Below, piece after piece: positions 29,114 to 38,036 of a DNA stretch of 64,000 bases. Source of the DNA: Pseudomonas sp. KBW05 (GTDB lineage Bacteria; Pseudomonadota; Gammaproteobacteria; Pseudomonadales; Pseudomonadaceae). The notes below the pieces were generated by a model. It had not been told where the DNA came from and did no database searches. It worked only from the letters and a program-made list of their open reading frames with translations. The DNA lies in NCBI RefSeq assembly GCF_003852405.1, contig NZ_QAJM01000052.1, positions 1-64,000 of the forward strand, written 5' to 3'. The number at the start of each line of letters is the position of its first letter. Position 1 is the stretch's first letter. Both the position numbers and the translations under genes were made by a program.

Positions 29114-29851
29114 TCAGAAGCGCACGCCGCTGGCGCAGACAGTGCAACCTTGACCAATCGACAGGCTGTTGCTGCCTTGGTTACCCGAACCGGATTGCAG
29201 GTTCACACCTACGTTGCCGGAGTTGTGGTTAACCGAGTTGTCGAGGCTGGAGTTGTTCGACACATACTGAGGTTTGCCGTGATGGCCATACCCGCTGGCT
29301 GCGGCGTTGAGGTAGCTGTTGGCGAGCGAGTTTTGCTCAGTGTTGGCCGCGGCAGCGATGTTTTTGCCGTCAGCAGTCACGATCGCCAAGTTGTTTTTGC
29401 CTTGGTTACCTTGGCCGGCTTGACCGTTGTAACCCACGTTGCCGGAGTTCCAGTTAACCGAGTTATCCAGCGAAGCGTTGTTTTGCGTGCCTTTGTTCAC
29501 GAAGCTGTTCAGCCCGCTGTTTTGATTCACATCGACCACGCCGAATACGGTTGCAGCATCGCCTTTAGCGCTGGAGATGGCAGCAGAGTTATCTGCCTGG
29601 TTGCCACTGCCGGCTTGAGCGTTGACCCCAGTGTTACCGTTATTGCTGTTGACCGAGTTATCGGCCGAGGCGTTGTTTTCAGTTTTAGTGTCGTCGAACT
29701 TGTTCAGCCCGCTGTTTTGCACGTCCGTAACGACGGCGGCAATAGTGCCGGTTGGTTGAGGTGCAGGGTGCCAGCCACCTGCTTGAGCAGCAGCAGCCAT
29801 GAGTGCGGCGAGAGCGAAAACCATTGGTTTCAGAGCCATTTGAGGTTTCAT
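29114..29851 (-). CDS. fapC: Major functional amyloid subunit FapC
   Basis: 245 residues; signal peptide ends at about residue 24 (AAAAQAGG). There are three imperfect repeats of ~35 residues: 59-93 (NNASADNSVNSNNGNTGVNA...), 124-158 and 199-232, each of the N-S-V-N...G-N-x-G-x-N...Q-x-G-x-G-N-Q type that forms the amyloid core. Lead-ins VQNSGLN, NQNSGLN and EQNSLAN precede the repeats. The linkers between repeats are about 30 and 40 residues. A CTVC (CxxC) pair is near the C-terminus (236-239). FapC is the main fibre component and supports biofilm structure. The gene lies 67 bases after fapB and directly before the internal terminator. Confidence 0.95.
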   Translation of the reverse strand: MKPQMALKPMVFALAALMAAAAQAGGWHPAPQPTGTIAAVVTDVQNSGLNKFDDTKTENNASADNSVNSNNGNTGVNAQAGSGNQADNSAAISSAKGDAATVFGVVDVNQNSGLNSFVNKGTQNNASLDNSVNWNSGNVGYNGQAGQGNQGKNNLAIVTADGKNIAAAANTEQNSLANSYLNAAASGYGHHGKPQYVSNNSSLDNSVNHNSGNVGVNLQSGSGNQGSNSLSIGQGCTVCASGVRF

Positions 29852-29918
29852 GGTGTTTCTCCTTGCTTCTAATTAGTTGGTTAAGTGTTGGTACGGTCTA
29901 ACTAGTGCTACCAAGCCT

Positions 29919-30470
29919 TTACTTGATAGTGATGCCCAGGGTGTTAGCCACTCGGTTCCCCACCCCAGCACTCTGGTTCACCTGAATCACTCCTCGGCTG
30001 CCTGTGAAGGCCTGGTCGCTTGTCACGACTTGGCGGCTGCCAGTGGTGGGGGTGAGCCCTGAGTCGGTTGCCAGCGTCGTCGTGTTCTGTTGCAACAGGA
30101 CGCTGTCGTCGATGCTTTGCGGGCCAGCGTTGACGCTGATCCTCACGGCATTGACTAATTGGTTATTGGCCCCGGCGGACTGGTTGATACCCAACATGCC
30201 GTTGCCATTGGTAAAAGAGTTGCCCTCGATCGCTGCCTTGGCATTCAGGGAGGGGTCGACCTTGCCATCCATGTTCTGGATGTTGCGGGTGGTGGCCTGG
30301 CCACCGAGTGCAATCGCGCGATTGTTGGCGGTTTGCTGCTGGTTGCCCGCCGACTGGTTGATCATCACGTTGCCGTTGTAGGCTTTGCCGCTGTTGTTCA
30401 TCACGGCAGTGTTGTCGGCCATCGCTGAGGTGCTGGTGAGCAGGGCGAGGATGAGCAGGGAGCGTGTCAT
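29919..30470 (-). CDS. fapB: Minor amyloid subunit/nucleator FapB
   Basis: 183 residues with signal peptide [18 protein letters not shown]. There are three repeats sharing the motif x-x-x-x-NQSAG (NQSAG at 38-42, 96-100 and 165-169), each followed by a short strand ([23 protein letters not shown]). FapB resembles FapC in repeat logic and is thought to nucleate FapC polymerisation. No cysteine is present in this copy. The start overlaps the fapA stop by four bases, so the two are translationally coupled. Confidence 0.93.
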   Translation of the reverse strand: MTRSLLILALLTSTSAMADNTAVMNNSGKAYNGNVMINQSAGNQQQTANNRAIALGGQATTRNIQNMDGKVDPSLNAKAAIEGNSFTNGNGMLGINQSAGANNQLVNAVRISVNAGPQSIDDSVLLQQNTTTLATDSGLTPTTGSRQVVTSDQAFTGSRGVIQVNQSAGVGNRVANTLGITIK

Positions 30471-30904
30471 TGTTTGCCTCCCATCATGCCGCCAAGGTTG
30501 TTCAGGGGCGCCAGACCACGTTGGATCGAGCCGCTGATCTGCCCGCCCATGCCGCCACTGCTGGCGCCACTGCGGCTGGCGGCTGCGCCAGCGCCCAGGG
30601 TGGACATGCTGTTTTGTGTGGCACTCAAGCCGGAGAGATTGCCGTTGGGCTGGAGGGAACGGTTGATGCTCAAGCCGCTGCTGACGTTGCCGAAGTCGCG
30701 GTCGCTCAGTTCGCCGGAAAGGGCGCCATGGATTTCCCGGCTCGGATTGACGTTGGCGGTTTGGGGGTATGGATCAGGACCGAACGATGCGCGACCTGCC
30801 ATGTGCCCTTGCACATTGCGGCCTGTCACGATAATGCCGTCGCCGGCCAGGGTCGGAGCACTGATGCCAACGCTGAGTACACAGCTGATCAGCAGTACGT
30901 TCAT
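30467..30904 (-). CDS. fapA: FapA, fibril assembly accessory protein
   Basis: 145 residues from ATG 30904, starting at [20 protein letters not shown], a signal sequence without the usual positive n-region. A GTG at 30928 would add eight residues and has the better-spaced ribosome-binding site (AAGGA), so it is a real alternative. The mature protein has [32 protein letters not shown] and a Gly/Ser/Met-rich tail ([19 protein letters not shown]). FapA influences the FapB/FapC ratio in fibrils (literature). It is the first gene of the operon, 65-90 bases from the sigma-54 promoter. Confidence 0.9.
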   Translation of the reverse strand: MNVLLISCVLSVGISAPTLAGDGIIVTGRNVQGHMAGRASFGPDPYPQTANVNPSREIHGALSGELSDRDFGNVSSGLSINRSLQPNGNLSGLSATQNSMSTLGAGAAASRSGASSGGMGGQISGSIQRGLAPLNNLGGMMGGKQ

Positions 30905-30980
30905 CGAACCTTGAGTGAGTGTGATCACGGCGGCATTCCTTATTCTTCGCGCTGACCCTAAACAGCGCTGTAAGGGATAG

Positions 30981-30996
30981 AGCAGAAGCCGTGCCG
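30981..30996 (-). promoter_or_regulatory. Sigma-54 (-24/-12) promoter of the fap operon
   Basis: Minus strand reads CGGCACGGCTTCTGCT, compared with consensus TGGCACG-N4-TTGCW. The invariant GG and GC dinucleotides are separated by exactly 10 bases, and two other positions differ. The predicted start of transcription is near 30970. The adjacent operon order and the sigma-54 activator gene at the other end of the locus support it. Confidence 0.8.
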
Positions 30997-31110
30997 CTTT
31001 TTAATTGTTGTTGTTTTTCAATGGGTTGCCACTTCTGCGTGAAAAAAACGCAGGCGTGTTGTTTCATTGCTGAGACAGTCGCGGTTCAGCCGGGCATACC
31101 TGGCCACACC

Positions 31111-31149
31111 TGAAGCGCTTCACCTGGCTGTATCAGTGGCGTAACACTG
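31111..31149. promoter_or_regulatory. Two dyads upstream of the fap promoter, candidate activator sites
   Basis: TGAAGCGCTTCA (31111-31122) is a perfect 12-bp palindrome. CAGTG-N6-CACTG (31134-31149) is a second dyad. They lie about 140-180 bases upstream of the predicted fap transcription start, the usual range for enhancer-binding proteins. A third hairpin, CTGCGT-N7-ACGCAG, is at 31035-31053. Assignment to the neighbouring activator is inference. Confidence 0.45.
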
Positions 31150-31228
31150 CCAATGACAAAACGATGAATCCGCCCCGCGTGGGCAGCGCAGAGGTGGGAG
31201 GTGTTTCAAAAATGGACACGGCAGGCGC

Positions 31229-31257
31229 AAAAAAAGCCCAAGCCTGTCGGTAGGGCT
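31229..31257 (-). terminator. Terminator of the fecR-like gene
   Basis: On the minus strand an AAGCCC...GGGCTT stem is followed by a run of Ts (A-run 31229-31235), immediately past the stop at 31258. It insulates the fap promoter region from fecR transcription. Confidence 0.75.
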
Positions 31258-32253
31258 TCAGCCTTTAGGGGTTTTACGCGGAATCGAATTGAGCACAGGG
31301 TTGCCATCCTGGTTTTGCGTCAGGTAAACCGGCAAAACCTTGGGCAACGAGGGGACGAGGTTGTTGACCTCATTGATGTTGTAGATACCGCCAATGCGAA
31401 TCGTGCCGGTATTGGCATCGGCCAGCATCACCGATTTTTTCAGGTAGCGGTTGATCAGAGGCAGCGCGTCAGCCAGGGCCAGGTTGTCGAGCACCAGCTT
31501 GCCCTGGCGCCAGGCCAGGGCCGTGTCATTGGGGTTGAACGCGTTGACTCGGGGGGTCGCATCACCTTGGCGGTAACTGGCTTGCATTCCCGGTGTGAGC
31601 GGCACGCTGCCGTGCACCCGGTCGCTGGCGATCTGTACCGAACCTTCAAGCAGCATCACGCGGACCTGGTCTTCATACTTCCAGACGTTGAACTGTGTGC
31701 CCGTCACCCGTACCTGGCCGTCGCCGGCATGCACGATAAACGGATGGGCGCTGTCATGGCTGACCTTGAAAAACGCCTCGCCTTTTTTCAAGGTGACGCG
31801 GCGCTGGTCCTTGTAGTTGCTATAGACCAGCTCGGTGCCCAGGTTCAGTTCCACTTGGCTGCCATCGCTCAGCGTAACTTGACGCAAACCGTTGGGTGCT
31901 TCGAAGCGCTCATAGGTGTTTGGCAACCAGCCTGCTTCCCAGCCAGTGAATGCCGCCAGCGGCAGCGCCGTCAGGCAGATTGCCGCCGCTACCGCAAGGC
32001 TGCGCAGGCGACGACGCGGTGTGAACGGCACCACCACCGACGCGGGCTCGTCGCGCGGCAGGTGGTCGGCGACGTCCCAGATCTCGAGCATGGCCGCGTA
32101 TTCAAACGCGTGCAGCGGGTGAGCGTCGTGCCACTGTTCAAAAGCCTGGCGCTCGGCGGGTGTGCAATCGTGCGCGTGCAAACGCATGCACCAATGCGCG
32201 GCGGCGTCGGTGATCGCGTCATATTCGGCTTCTGAAAGAGACTTTTCTGTCAT
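31258..32253 (-). CDS. FecR family anti-sigma regulator without adjacent sigma gene
   Basis: 331 residues. The N-terminal DUF4880-type region carries AAHWCMRLHAHDCTPAERQAF and FEQWHDAHPLHAFEYAAM, typical of the cytoplasmic anti-sigma part. One membrane helix (LRSLAVAAAICLTALPLAAF, about 85-105) is followed by the periplasmic FecR domain (GLRQVTLSDGSQVELNLGTE, LKKGEAFFKVSHDS, PFIVHAGDGQVRVTGTQFNV). The family relays a signal from a TonB receptor to an ECF sigma factor. Neither partner gene is adjacent: upstream is a divergent PepSY gene, and the only receptor in the window lacks the signalling domain. The cognate partner must lie elsewhere. Confidence 0.9.
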   Translation of the reverse strand: MTEKSLSEAEYDAITDAAAHWCMRLHAHDCTPAERQAFEQWHDAHPLHAFEYAAMLEIWDVADHLPRDEPASVVVPFTPRRRLRSLAVAAAICLTALPLAAFTGWEAGWLPNTYERFEAPNGLRQVTLSDGSQVELNLGTELVYSNYKDQRRVTLKKGEAFFKVSHDSAHPFIVHAGDGQVRVTGTQFNVWKYEDQVRVMLLEGSVQIASDRVHGSVPLTPGMQASYRQGDATPRVNAFNPNDTALAWRQGKLVLDNLALADALPLINRYLKKSVMLADANTGTIRIGGIYNINEVNNLVPSLPKVLPVYLTQNQDGNPVLNSIPRKTPKG

Positions 32254-32394
32254 TTAAACGTCCTGATTTCCCACATTCTAACCTCCGAGGCTGGCGCCGA
32301 GAACTGCCATCATGGTGATTGCACGTCAATTGGAACTTATTCTCGTTTGTGTGCGCCTAAGCCTTTTAGGACATTCCCACAATGGAGTACGAAA

Positions 32395-32664
32395 ATGCTG
32401 AAGAAAACCTTAGTCGCCCTGTGTGCAACCACCGCGCTGCTCAGCGCCGGCGCCGCCCTGGCTGATAAGCCGGGGGCGGGCTGGATCACGATTGAAAAAG
32501 CCATTGACGTGGCCAAGACCAAGGCCGGTTATGTCGAGGTCTACGCCGCCGAGGCCGATGACAACGGCTATTGGGAAGTCAAGGGCCGCAAGGCCGATGG
32601 CAGCGTGTACGAGGCGCGCATCGACGGCGCGTCGGGCAATGTGCTGCGTGATCAGAAAGACTGA
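32395..32664 (+). CDS. PepSY-domain periplasmic protein
   Basis: 89 residues with signal peptide MLKKTLVALCATTALLSAGAALA, start ATG 32395 with GGAG about 8 bases upstream. The mature domain (WITIEKAIDVAKTKAGYVEV, then YWEVKGRKADGSVYEARIDG and SGNVLRDQKD) matches the PepSY fold, small periplasmic modules that are thought to bind or inhibit peptidases. It is divergent from fecR and convergent with the second giant DUF6543 gene. The hairpin after the stop overlaps that gene's end. Confidence 0.87.
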   Translation: MLKKTLVALCATTALLSAGAALADKPGAGWITIEKAIDVAKTKAGYVEVYAAEADDNGYWEVKGRKADGSVYEARIDGASGNVLRDQKD

Positions 32665-32671
32665 TACAGGG

Positions 32672-32698
32672 ATCGGGGGCTGCTTCATGGCCCCCGAT
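32672..32698. repeat. Inverted repeat at the convergent PepSY / DUF6543 junction
   Basis: ATCGGGGGC-N9-GCCCCCGAT. The second arm overlaps the last codons of the minus-strand gene. There is no T-run, so a termination role is possible but unproven. Confidence 0.6.
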
Positions 32699-35600
32699 GC
32701 AGCGCCCGTCCCAGGTGCGTAATCAGGTATGTCACCGAGTCCGCATTGGCCAGGATGATGTCCATTCGCCGGTCTGCATCACTCATGAACGTTGCCCGGG
32801 CATCTTGCAATGTCTTGGCTCCGGTGAGGTGCAGTACCTTGTCGCGCACTTTGCTCGAACCGATGTCGCCCAAGTCTTCCCAGCGTTGTGACAAGTCATC
32901 CCAGGCCTTGAACAGCATGCTTGCAGGCGTTTGTATGGACAGCGCGCTACTTTGCAGGTTGGACAGCGCGGTATATTTTTTCAGGCCTTCGGCCGTTCCA
33001 CGGTTGATGAGGTCCAGGAACGGGCGCATGGAGTCCATGTACGCGATGTCGTAAGTGTCTGAGACCAGGTGGCTCATTTCATGAATCAACGTGGCCGCTC
33101 GTGCATGGTCGTGGATCTCGAAGGGTGTATTCAGGTGACCCTGGTAACTGTCCATTGATGTACTGAAGAAGAGCTCCAGCAGATAGATTTTCTGCTCCAC
33201 ATCTTCCGGTATGACAAAGGCAAAGGTCTGACCAAGATGCCAGCGGGGCGAACCGACCACGAATCGCGTTGAATCGAACCTGAGCAGGCTCCGCTGGGTC
33301 AGGCCATCGCGAATTTCCCTGACGCGGTTTTGTATTTTCGCCATTTGTGTCGGGTTGAAGTTAAGCACGCCAAACATCTCCGTCAGCACTCGGCTGACCA
33401 GGGAATTGGGATCGTTTTGTGCGGCAAACAGCGTCAGGTTATCCAGGCAGGTGAAGGTGTAGTACAGCGCCACGTTGAGCGCCCGATGAATGGCCAGGGC
33501 TTTATCTATGTCCATCGCGCGGATGGCCTGCAATCCCACGGCTTCAACATTGATGGAGTCGCGTACTGTCCTTCGGGTGATGACCTGCCCCCTGAAACGC
33601 GACAAGGTCGGCCCGAAGCGCGGCTCGCGCTCGCTCAGGTCCAGTACCCATCGGCCCTGTGCATTGCGTTCGACAAACGGGCCCAACTCCGCAGCAAGGC
33701 TTATGCGCCAGTGCTGGCCACTGCGTGCCACCGGGTAAACCCGTCCCGCCACCGGCACATAACTGCGGTTGCTGACCGGCTGCGTGTACACCTGGTGCTG
33801 TGGGTCCAGGCGCAGATCATTCAGCGCTACGGTCATGTCTTCAAAATGCCGCAGTCGCGTACGCATCGGGTCTGTCACGTCGAGCGTATCACTGGTGGTC
33901 GCAGGTGCGGGGTCGGTCTGTGGCGGGTTGCCGGGCACGGGGGTTGGCTTATCAGGCAGCGACTCGTCGAGTTGTCTACGCAACGACGCCAGCGTTGCCA
34001 GGCCCTGGATAAACTTGCGCAGTCCCTCGCCAAAGCGCTGTTGCTGCAAGCCTTCGGCGGACGACTTGAACAGCTTGAAACTGCGCCATACCACTGACGG
34101 GTACTTCAGCTTGCCGGCAATGAACTGCATCGTCATGGGAATGCCGTTGCGTAACAGGCTGGTGATGCCATCCCACTGGTCCTTGCCTTCACGTTCGAAC
34201 TGGCAGGCGAGCATTTTCAGCAGTTGCAGGGTGTTGTCGTGGAACAGCTGCGGCAGGATATTGCCCCGGACCGGGTTCGAGGCCAGGCGGATATCCGAGC
34301 CTCGGCGTTGCGGTGCACTCAGCAGGTTGCGGTAGGTCGCCTGCTGCGGCGTCTCCAGTTGGCGAATGACCCAATCCTGCAACGGACCAGGGCGGTTGAT
34401 TTCGCCCAACAGCTCTTCTTCGCTAGCGTATTCCCTGAGCACGCGTAGCGGGCTGTAGGGCGCGTAGAGTACCAATGGCCCGGACGTCCGCGCTTGCGGA
34501 CCGATCACGTACACCCCGACAACTTTGACCGTTTGCGCACCCTGCGTCGCCACCAGTTCCAGCGGGCGAATCATTGCCGTAGTGCCGCTCACCTGGTCGC
34601 GTGCCACCGCATCCGGCATGTCGAAGATTTGTTGAATAAACCCCCAGGCTGTCTCACTCAGGCGTTCTTCGAGTTTCTCTTCGTGGGCGTGGCGTAACAG
34701 CTGCCAGGGCAATTGCTGACAAAACAGGTCGCGCCGTTGGCGCGCATCCTCGGTGTCTGCTGCCAGGTGCGTGCCGAGCAGGGCGCGATAGGTTGACGCA
34801 ATGTCCAACTGGCGTACCAGTTGAACCACCGCTGCACCGTCGAATGTCGAGGGCAGGGGTGTTGCACCACGAGCTTGCGGCTGAAGGCTGTCGGCGGGCA
34901 AGTCGGGCAAGTGACGCAGGGCAAAGTCCGTCAGGCTTTGGCGGTGCCCGTTGAGCGCGATGCGCGTGGGGATCAGGACATCGTCGGGGTTCAAGTCCTG
35001 GCCTGGGTAGCGTGCGTCGAGCAAGGCCCGCAGGCGCTCGGCGGCGTGCGTGCGCAGGGGTGGCAAGCTGTGCAGGTAATCGCGCTCATCCGGCGCGCTG
35101 AGGCGGTATTGCTCCAGCAATTCGGCGTGCAGCTGTTGCTCCTGGGGCGAGGCTATTCCGAGCCACACGGGTAATGCCTGCTGGTGAATTATCGCCTGGG
35201 CAACCGCTGTGGCCCGGCTCAGGTTGGACGGCGAGGCCTGCTGCATCTCGAGGTCCAGGCAATCCTGTAGCTGCGTAGGGCCAAGCGGCGCGGCCAGCCA
35301 GTAGTCAATGTTGTCGATCATCTGGTCGAGGTAGCTGCGTTGGCGGTTATCCAGCAAATGCTCGTCGATACGTTGCAGCGCGCCCAGGCCAAAGGTTTTG
35401 TGTGGGGGGTGCTGACGGATGGACAGGTTTTGCAGGAGTGCCAGGCGCATTACAGGATGGGCCAGACGTTGTTCCAAGTGCGCGCGCAGGGCATGTACGG
35501 AGGCGAAGGCTTCATGGCCACGCTGGGGCGTCCACAGCACTGCCTGGCCGGAGAGGTCTGGGTCGATACCGCCGCGTTCAGTCAATACAAAACAGTTGGC

Positions 35601-37832
35601 CAAAGGCAGTACGTCATTGCCTTGGGTGAGCGTCAATCCGTAGGCGTCCGGCAGAAATCCCAGCAGGCCATGGCGTTGCACGCGGGTCATGCTGTCGGGG
35701 CGTAGCACGGTGTCGAGGATGGCGTAGGCGCCGGGAGCCAGCGTCTTGTTCAACAAGCGCAGTTGGGCTTCGCTGCGTAGCCCGAGTAGGAGGGCGTTGG
35801 CCTCTGCATCGCGGTGACTGGCCAGGAAGCTGCGCGGCAACTCGCGCAGGTCATGGTTGGCGAACCCCAGCAGGGCATGGGTAACCAGGCTATTGACGGT
35901 CGTGCTGGTCAGGGTGTTCCAGCGCATGGCCGCGCCTGCCTGGCGGCGGGTGTAAAAGCCCATGTCCGGCGTATCGCCCAAGGGGCCGCCGACCTGCGCC
36001 AGGCGTTCGACAAAGTAATCGATCAGCGCCACCGAACGCAGCGGTATGCGCTCCTCGCGTTGCTCGGCCTGGGTGGCATAGGTGTTGATGTAAACGTCTC
36101 TGGCATCGATATCCAACCGGCGCTTGTGCAGTTCGGCATCCAGTGCGAGGCACACCAGGCTGCGCAGGGTGGGATGGTTGCTGCGCAGTGCAACGGATGC
36201 GGCCTGCGCCGCCTGCAGCAGTGGCAACTGCTGCTTGGCGCGTTCGGCCTGCATCGTTGAGGGGCGCCCGTTCCCGCTGCTGACCGGGTGCAGGCTCCAG
36301 CGGCCTGCGGCGTCCAGCGCCAACAGGCGGTTGTCGAGCATATGGCGAACGTCCATGGCGCAATCGAGCAGGGCCGCCAAGTCAACGGCGCCATCGCTGC
36401 GGCGAAATTGCCCGAGGGCATACTCCATATTGCTCATTTGTTTGTCGGCGATGTCCTTGACCATGCTGGCGAATACACTGCCGACCACTGGCAGGCCACT
36501 GACCTGGACCTCGTCCATGGCGATATAGGTACTGCGCTCCTCCAGAGACAGGAAGTTCAGCAACTCATCTTCGTGCCCTGCGGCCTTGAGCATGCTCAGC
36601 AACGTGTCATTGAGGTCGTCGAGGTCTTTGAGCACCTGCAGCCCGCGGGCTTGGGTGTAGAGGTAGGCGTGCTTGTCGCTGATCAGCAAGGTCGCGGCCA
36701 GCTCCACGTAATGTTGATAAGGCGCGTGGATGCTCACTTTTTCGATGCGCAGCGACGGCTTCCAGGCACGGCGCGCGGCCTGATCGGGCAGGTATATCGC
36801 GCGCAGGTCATGGCTCTCTTCAGCCGTCACGATGCCGGACTGGTGTTTTAACAGCAGGTCGACGCGGAATTTGTCACTCATCACCTGGGCAAACAGGTCC
36901 AGGCGCGATTGGCCGCTGTCGATGTCTTCGTTCCACCAGGTCAGCATCAAGCTGCTCAACAACTTGGAAAGGATGCCTGCGGTTTGTTGCACCAGGCTTT
37001 CCCAGCGTCGCAAGTCCTCGGCGCGTTCGTCAGCGCTGAAGTGGCGGGTGATGTGGCGTGGGTGGGTGAAGGTGCGTGTTTGGCCCGCAGGCCAGTCTTG
37101 CTTGAGGTAATACTGCAACAACACTTCGTCCAGGGTGGCGGAGCCGATCCAGCGGGGAATAGCGCTCGGATCGTGTTCGTCGGCAGCGGCGAAGCTGTTG
37201 ACTCGCGTATCCCGCTGGTCAAGGCCGGGGAAATAGGACTGCGCCATGATGGCAAGCAAGGTCGTGAGCATCGACGACAAGGTCGGCGTTGTGCGTAGTT
37301 CCGTCAGCATGGCGTGCAGGTTGAGTGTCTGATTGGCGTTGATGGTGCGTGCCTGGTCTTCGAAGACCGCGCCGGGTATGGCCGCCGTATCTAATGTAAA
37401 GGCAGTGCCCGGCGGAATTTTTTTACGCTGCTCTGATGATAAAAAGCTAATTAAATCAATTCTTTGAGTCGTATTCATCAAGCGATTTATAAGCTCATCT
37501 ACCACTTCATTACGGTCATGGAACACCTCGATCCCGCCATACGGTGTGTAGAGCAACTCTTTGTTGTCATCTGGGCTTGGGCTCATCAGGAAGGCCCCGG
37601 CCAGGGGGATGGATACCTCGGGAGACAGCGTGAGGATGATTGTTTCGACCCGCATGGGGTGATCGCGCAAGACGTCATCCTGACGCGCTTGATCGGTGGC
37701 GTAGTACAGCGTGTTCAACCATTCCAGGTCCTTGAGGGTCAGGCCCAGGTCGCGTTCACGTTCGGTAGGCTGTTTCCTCGTTACCGGACGGTGGAACTCC
37801 TGGAAGAAATACGGGGGGGTTACGCTTGCCAT
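32685..37832 (-). CDS. Giant DUF6543 protein with putative C-terminal metallopeptidase domain
   Basis: 1715 residues from ATG 37832 (MASVTPPYFFQEFHRPVTRK), with AGGAGA upstream; an ATG at 37865 is less well served. The N-terminal half is the DUF6543 type seen in Pseudomonas dermonecrotic-toxin-like proteins (LERERDL-like helical repeats, TLYYATDQARQDDVLRDHPM, IEVFHDRNEVVDEL). The C-terminal part has a possible zinc site, LIHEMSHLVSDTYDIAYMDS: HEMSH at 1584-1588, then T-x-D-x-x-Y. This resembles aspzincin (M35/LysM-MEP) peptidases, which carry HExxH plus GTxDxxYG; the second element is two residues closer here and lacks the flanking Gly residues. No Sec signal is seen. It may be a secreted or contact-delivered protease toxin (inference). 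Its N-terminus is unlike that of the other DUF6543 gene in this window. Confidence 0.8.
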   Translation of the reverse strand: MASVTPPYFFQEFHRPVTRKQPTERERDLGLTLKDLEWLNTLYYATDQARQDDVLRDHPMRVETIILTLSPEVSIPLAGAFLMSPSPDDNKELLYTPYGGIEVFHDRNEVVDELINRLMNTTQRIDLISFLSSEQRKKIPPGTAFTLDTAAIPGAVFEDQARTINANQTLNLHAMLTELRTTPTLSSMLTTLLAIMAQSYFPGLDQRDTRVNSFAAADEHDPSAIPRWIGSATLDEVLLQYYLKQDWPAGQTRTFTHPRHITRHFSADERAEDLRRWESLVQQTAGILSKLLSSLMLTWWNEDIDSGQSRLDLFAQVMSDKFRVDLLLKHQSGIVTAEESHDLRAIYLPDQAARRAWKPSLRIEKVSIHAPYQHYVELAATLLISDKHAYLYTQARGLQVLKDLDDLNDTLLSMLKAAGHEDELLNFLSLEERSTYIAMDEVQVSGLPVVGSVFASMVKDIADKQMSNMEYALGQFRRSDGAVDLAALLDCAMDVRHMLDNRLLALDAAGRWSLHPVSSGNGRPSTMQAERAKQQLPLLQAAQAASVALRSNHPTLRSLVCLALDAELHKRRLDIDARDVYINTYATQAEQREERIPLRSVALIDYFVERLAQVGGPLGDTPDMGFYTRRQAGAAMRWNTLTSTTVNSLVTHALLGFANHDLRELPRSFLASHRDAEANALLLGLRSEAQLRLLNKTLAPGAYAILDTVLRPDSMTRVQRHGLLGFLPDAYGLTLTQGNDVLPLANCFVLTERGGIDPDLSGQAVLWTPQRGHEAFASVHALRAHLEQRLAHPVMRLALLQNLSIRQHPPHKTFGLGALQRIDEHLLDNRQRSYLDQMIDNIDYWLAAPLGPTQLQDCLDLEMQQASPSNLSRATAVAQAIIHQQALPVWLGIASPQEQQLHAELLEQYRLSAPDERDYLHSLPPLRTHAAERLRALLDARYPGQDLNPDDVLIPTRIALNGHRQSLTDFALRHLPDLPADSLQPQARGATPLPSTFDGAAVVQLVRQLDIASTYRALLGTHLAADTEDARQRRDLFCQQLPWQLLRHAHEEKLEERLSETAWGFIQQIFDMPDAVARDQVSGTTAMIRPLELVATQGAQTVKVVGVYVIGPQARTSGPLVLYAPYSPLRVLREYASEEELLGEINRPGPLQDWVIRQLETPQQATYRNLLSAPQRRGSDIRLASNPVRGNILPQLFHDNTLQLLKMLACQFEREGKDQWDGITSLLRNGIPMTMQFIAGKLKYPSVVWRSFKLFKSSAEGLQQQRFGEGLRKFIQGLATLASLRRQLDESLPDKPTPVPGNPPQTDPAPATTSDTLDVTDPMRTRLRHFEDMTVALNDLRLDPQHQVYTQPVSNRSYVPVAGRVYPVARSGQHWRISLAAELGPFVERNAQGRWVLDLSEREPRFGPTLSRFRGQVITRRTVRDSINVEAVGLQAIRAMDIDKALAIHRALNVALYYTFTCLDNLTLFAAQNDPNSLVSRVLTEMFGVLNFNPTQMAKIQNRVREIRDGLTQRSLLRFDSTRFVVGSPRWHLGQTFAFVIPEDVEQKIYLLELFFSTSMDSYQGHLNTPFEIHDHARAATLIHEMSHLVSDTYDIAYMDSMRPFLDLINRGTAEGLKKYTALSNLQSSALSIQTPASMLFKAWDDLSQRWEDLGDIGSSKVRDKVLHLTGAKTLQDARATFMSDADRRMDIILANADSVTYLITHLGRALHRGP

Positions 37833-38036
37833 CCACTGCTCTCCTGCAAGGCCTGTCGCGGCCATAGTGTCGAGGTCAGGGTAGGAGGGGGCAAAGCATC
37901 CGTTGCGGTAGATAACTGCTGCAAAAGCGACCTGCCGGGTAAACGAAGATTGACAGCAGGCAGCCGGCGCGTTGTTTAATCACAGGCTTGAGTTACCCGT
38001 CTTGTTGCCCCTTCCAATCATAATTCGGAGCTGCAG

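Noticed and set aside
29114-30470. Repeats in fapB and fapC, considered as a CRISPR-like array.
   Set aside because: They are in-frame protein repeats of amyloid subunits with divergent codons, not evenly spaced direct DNA repeats with unique spacers.
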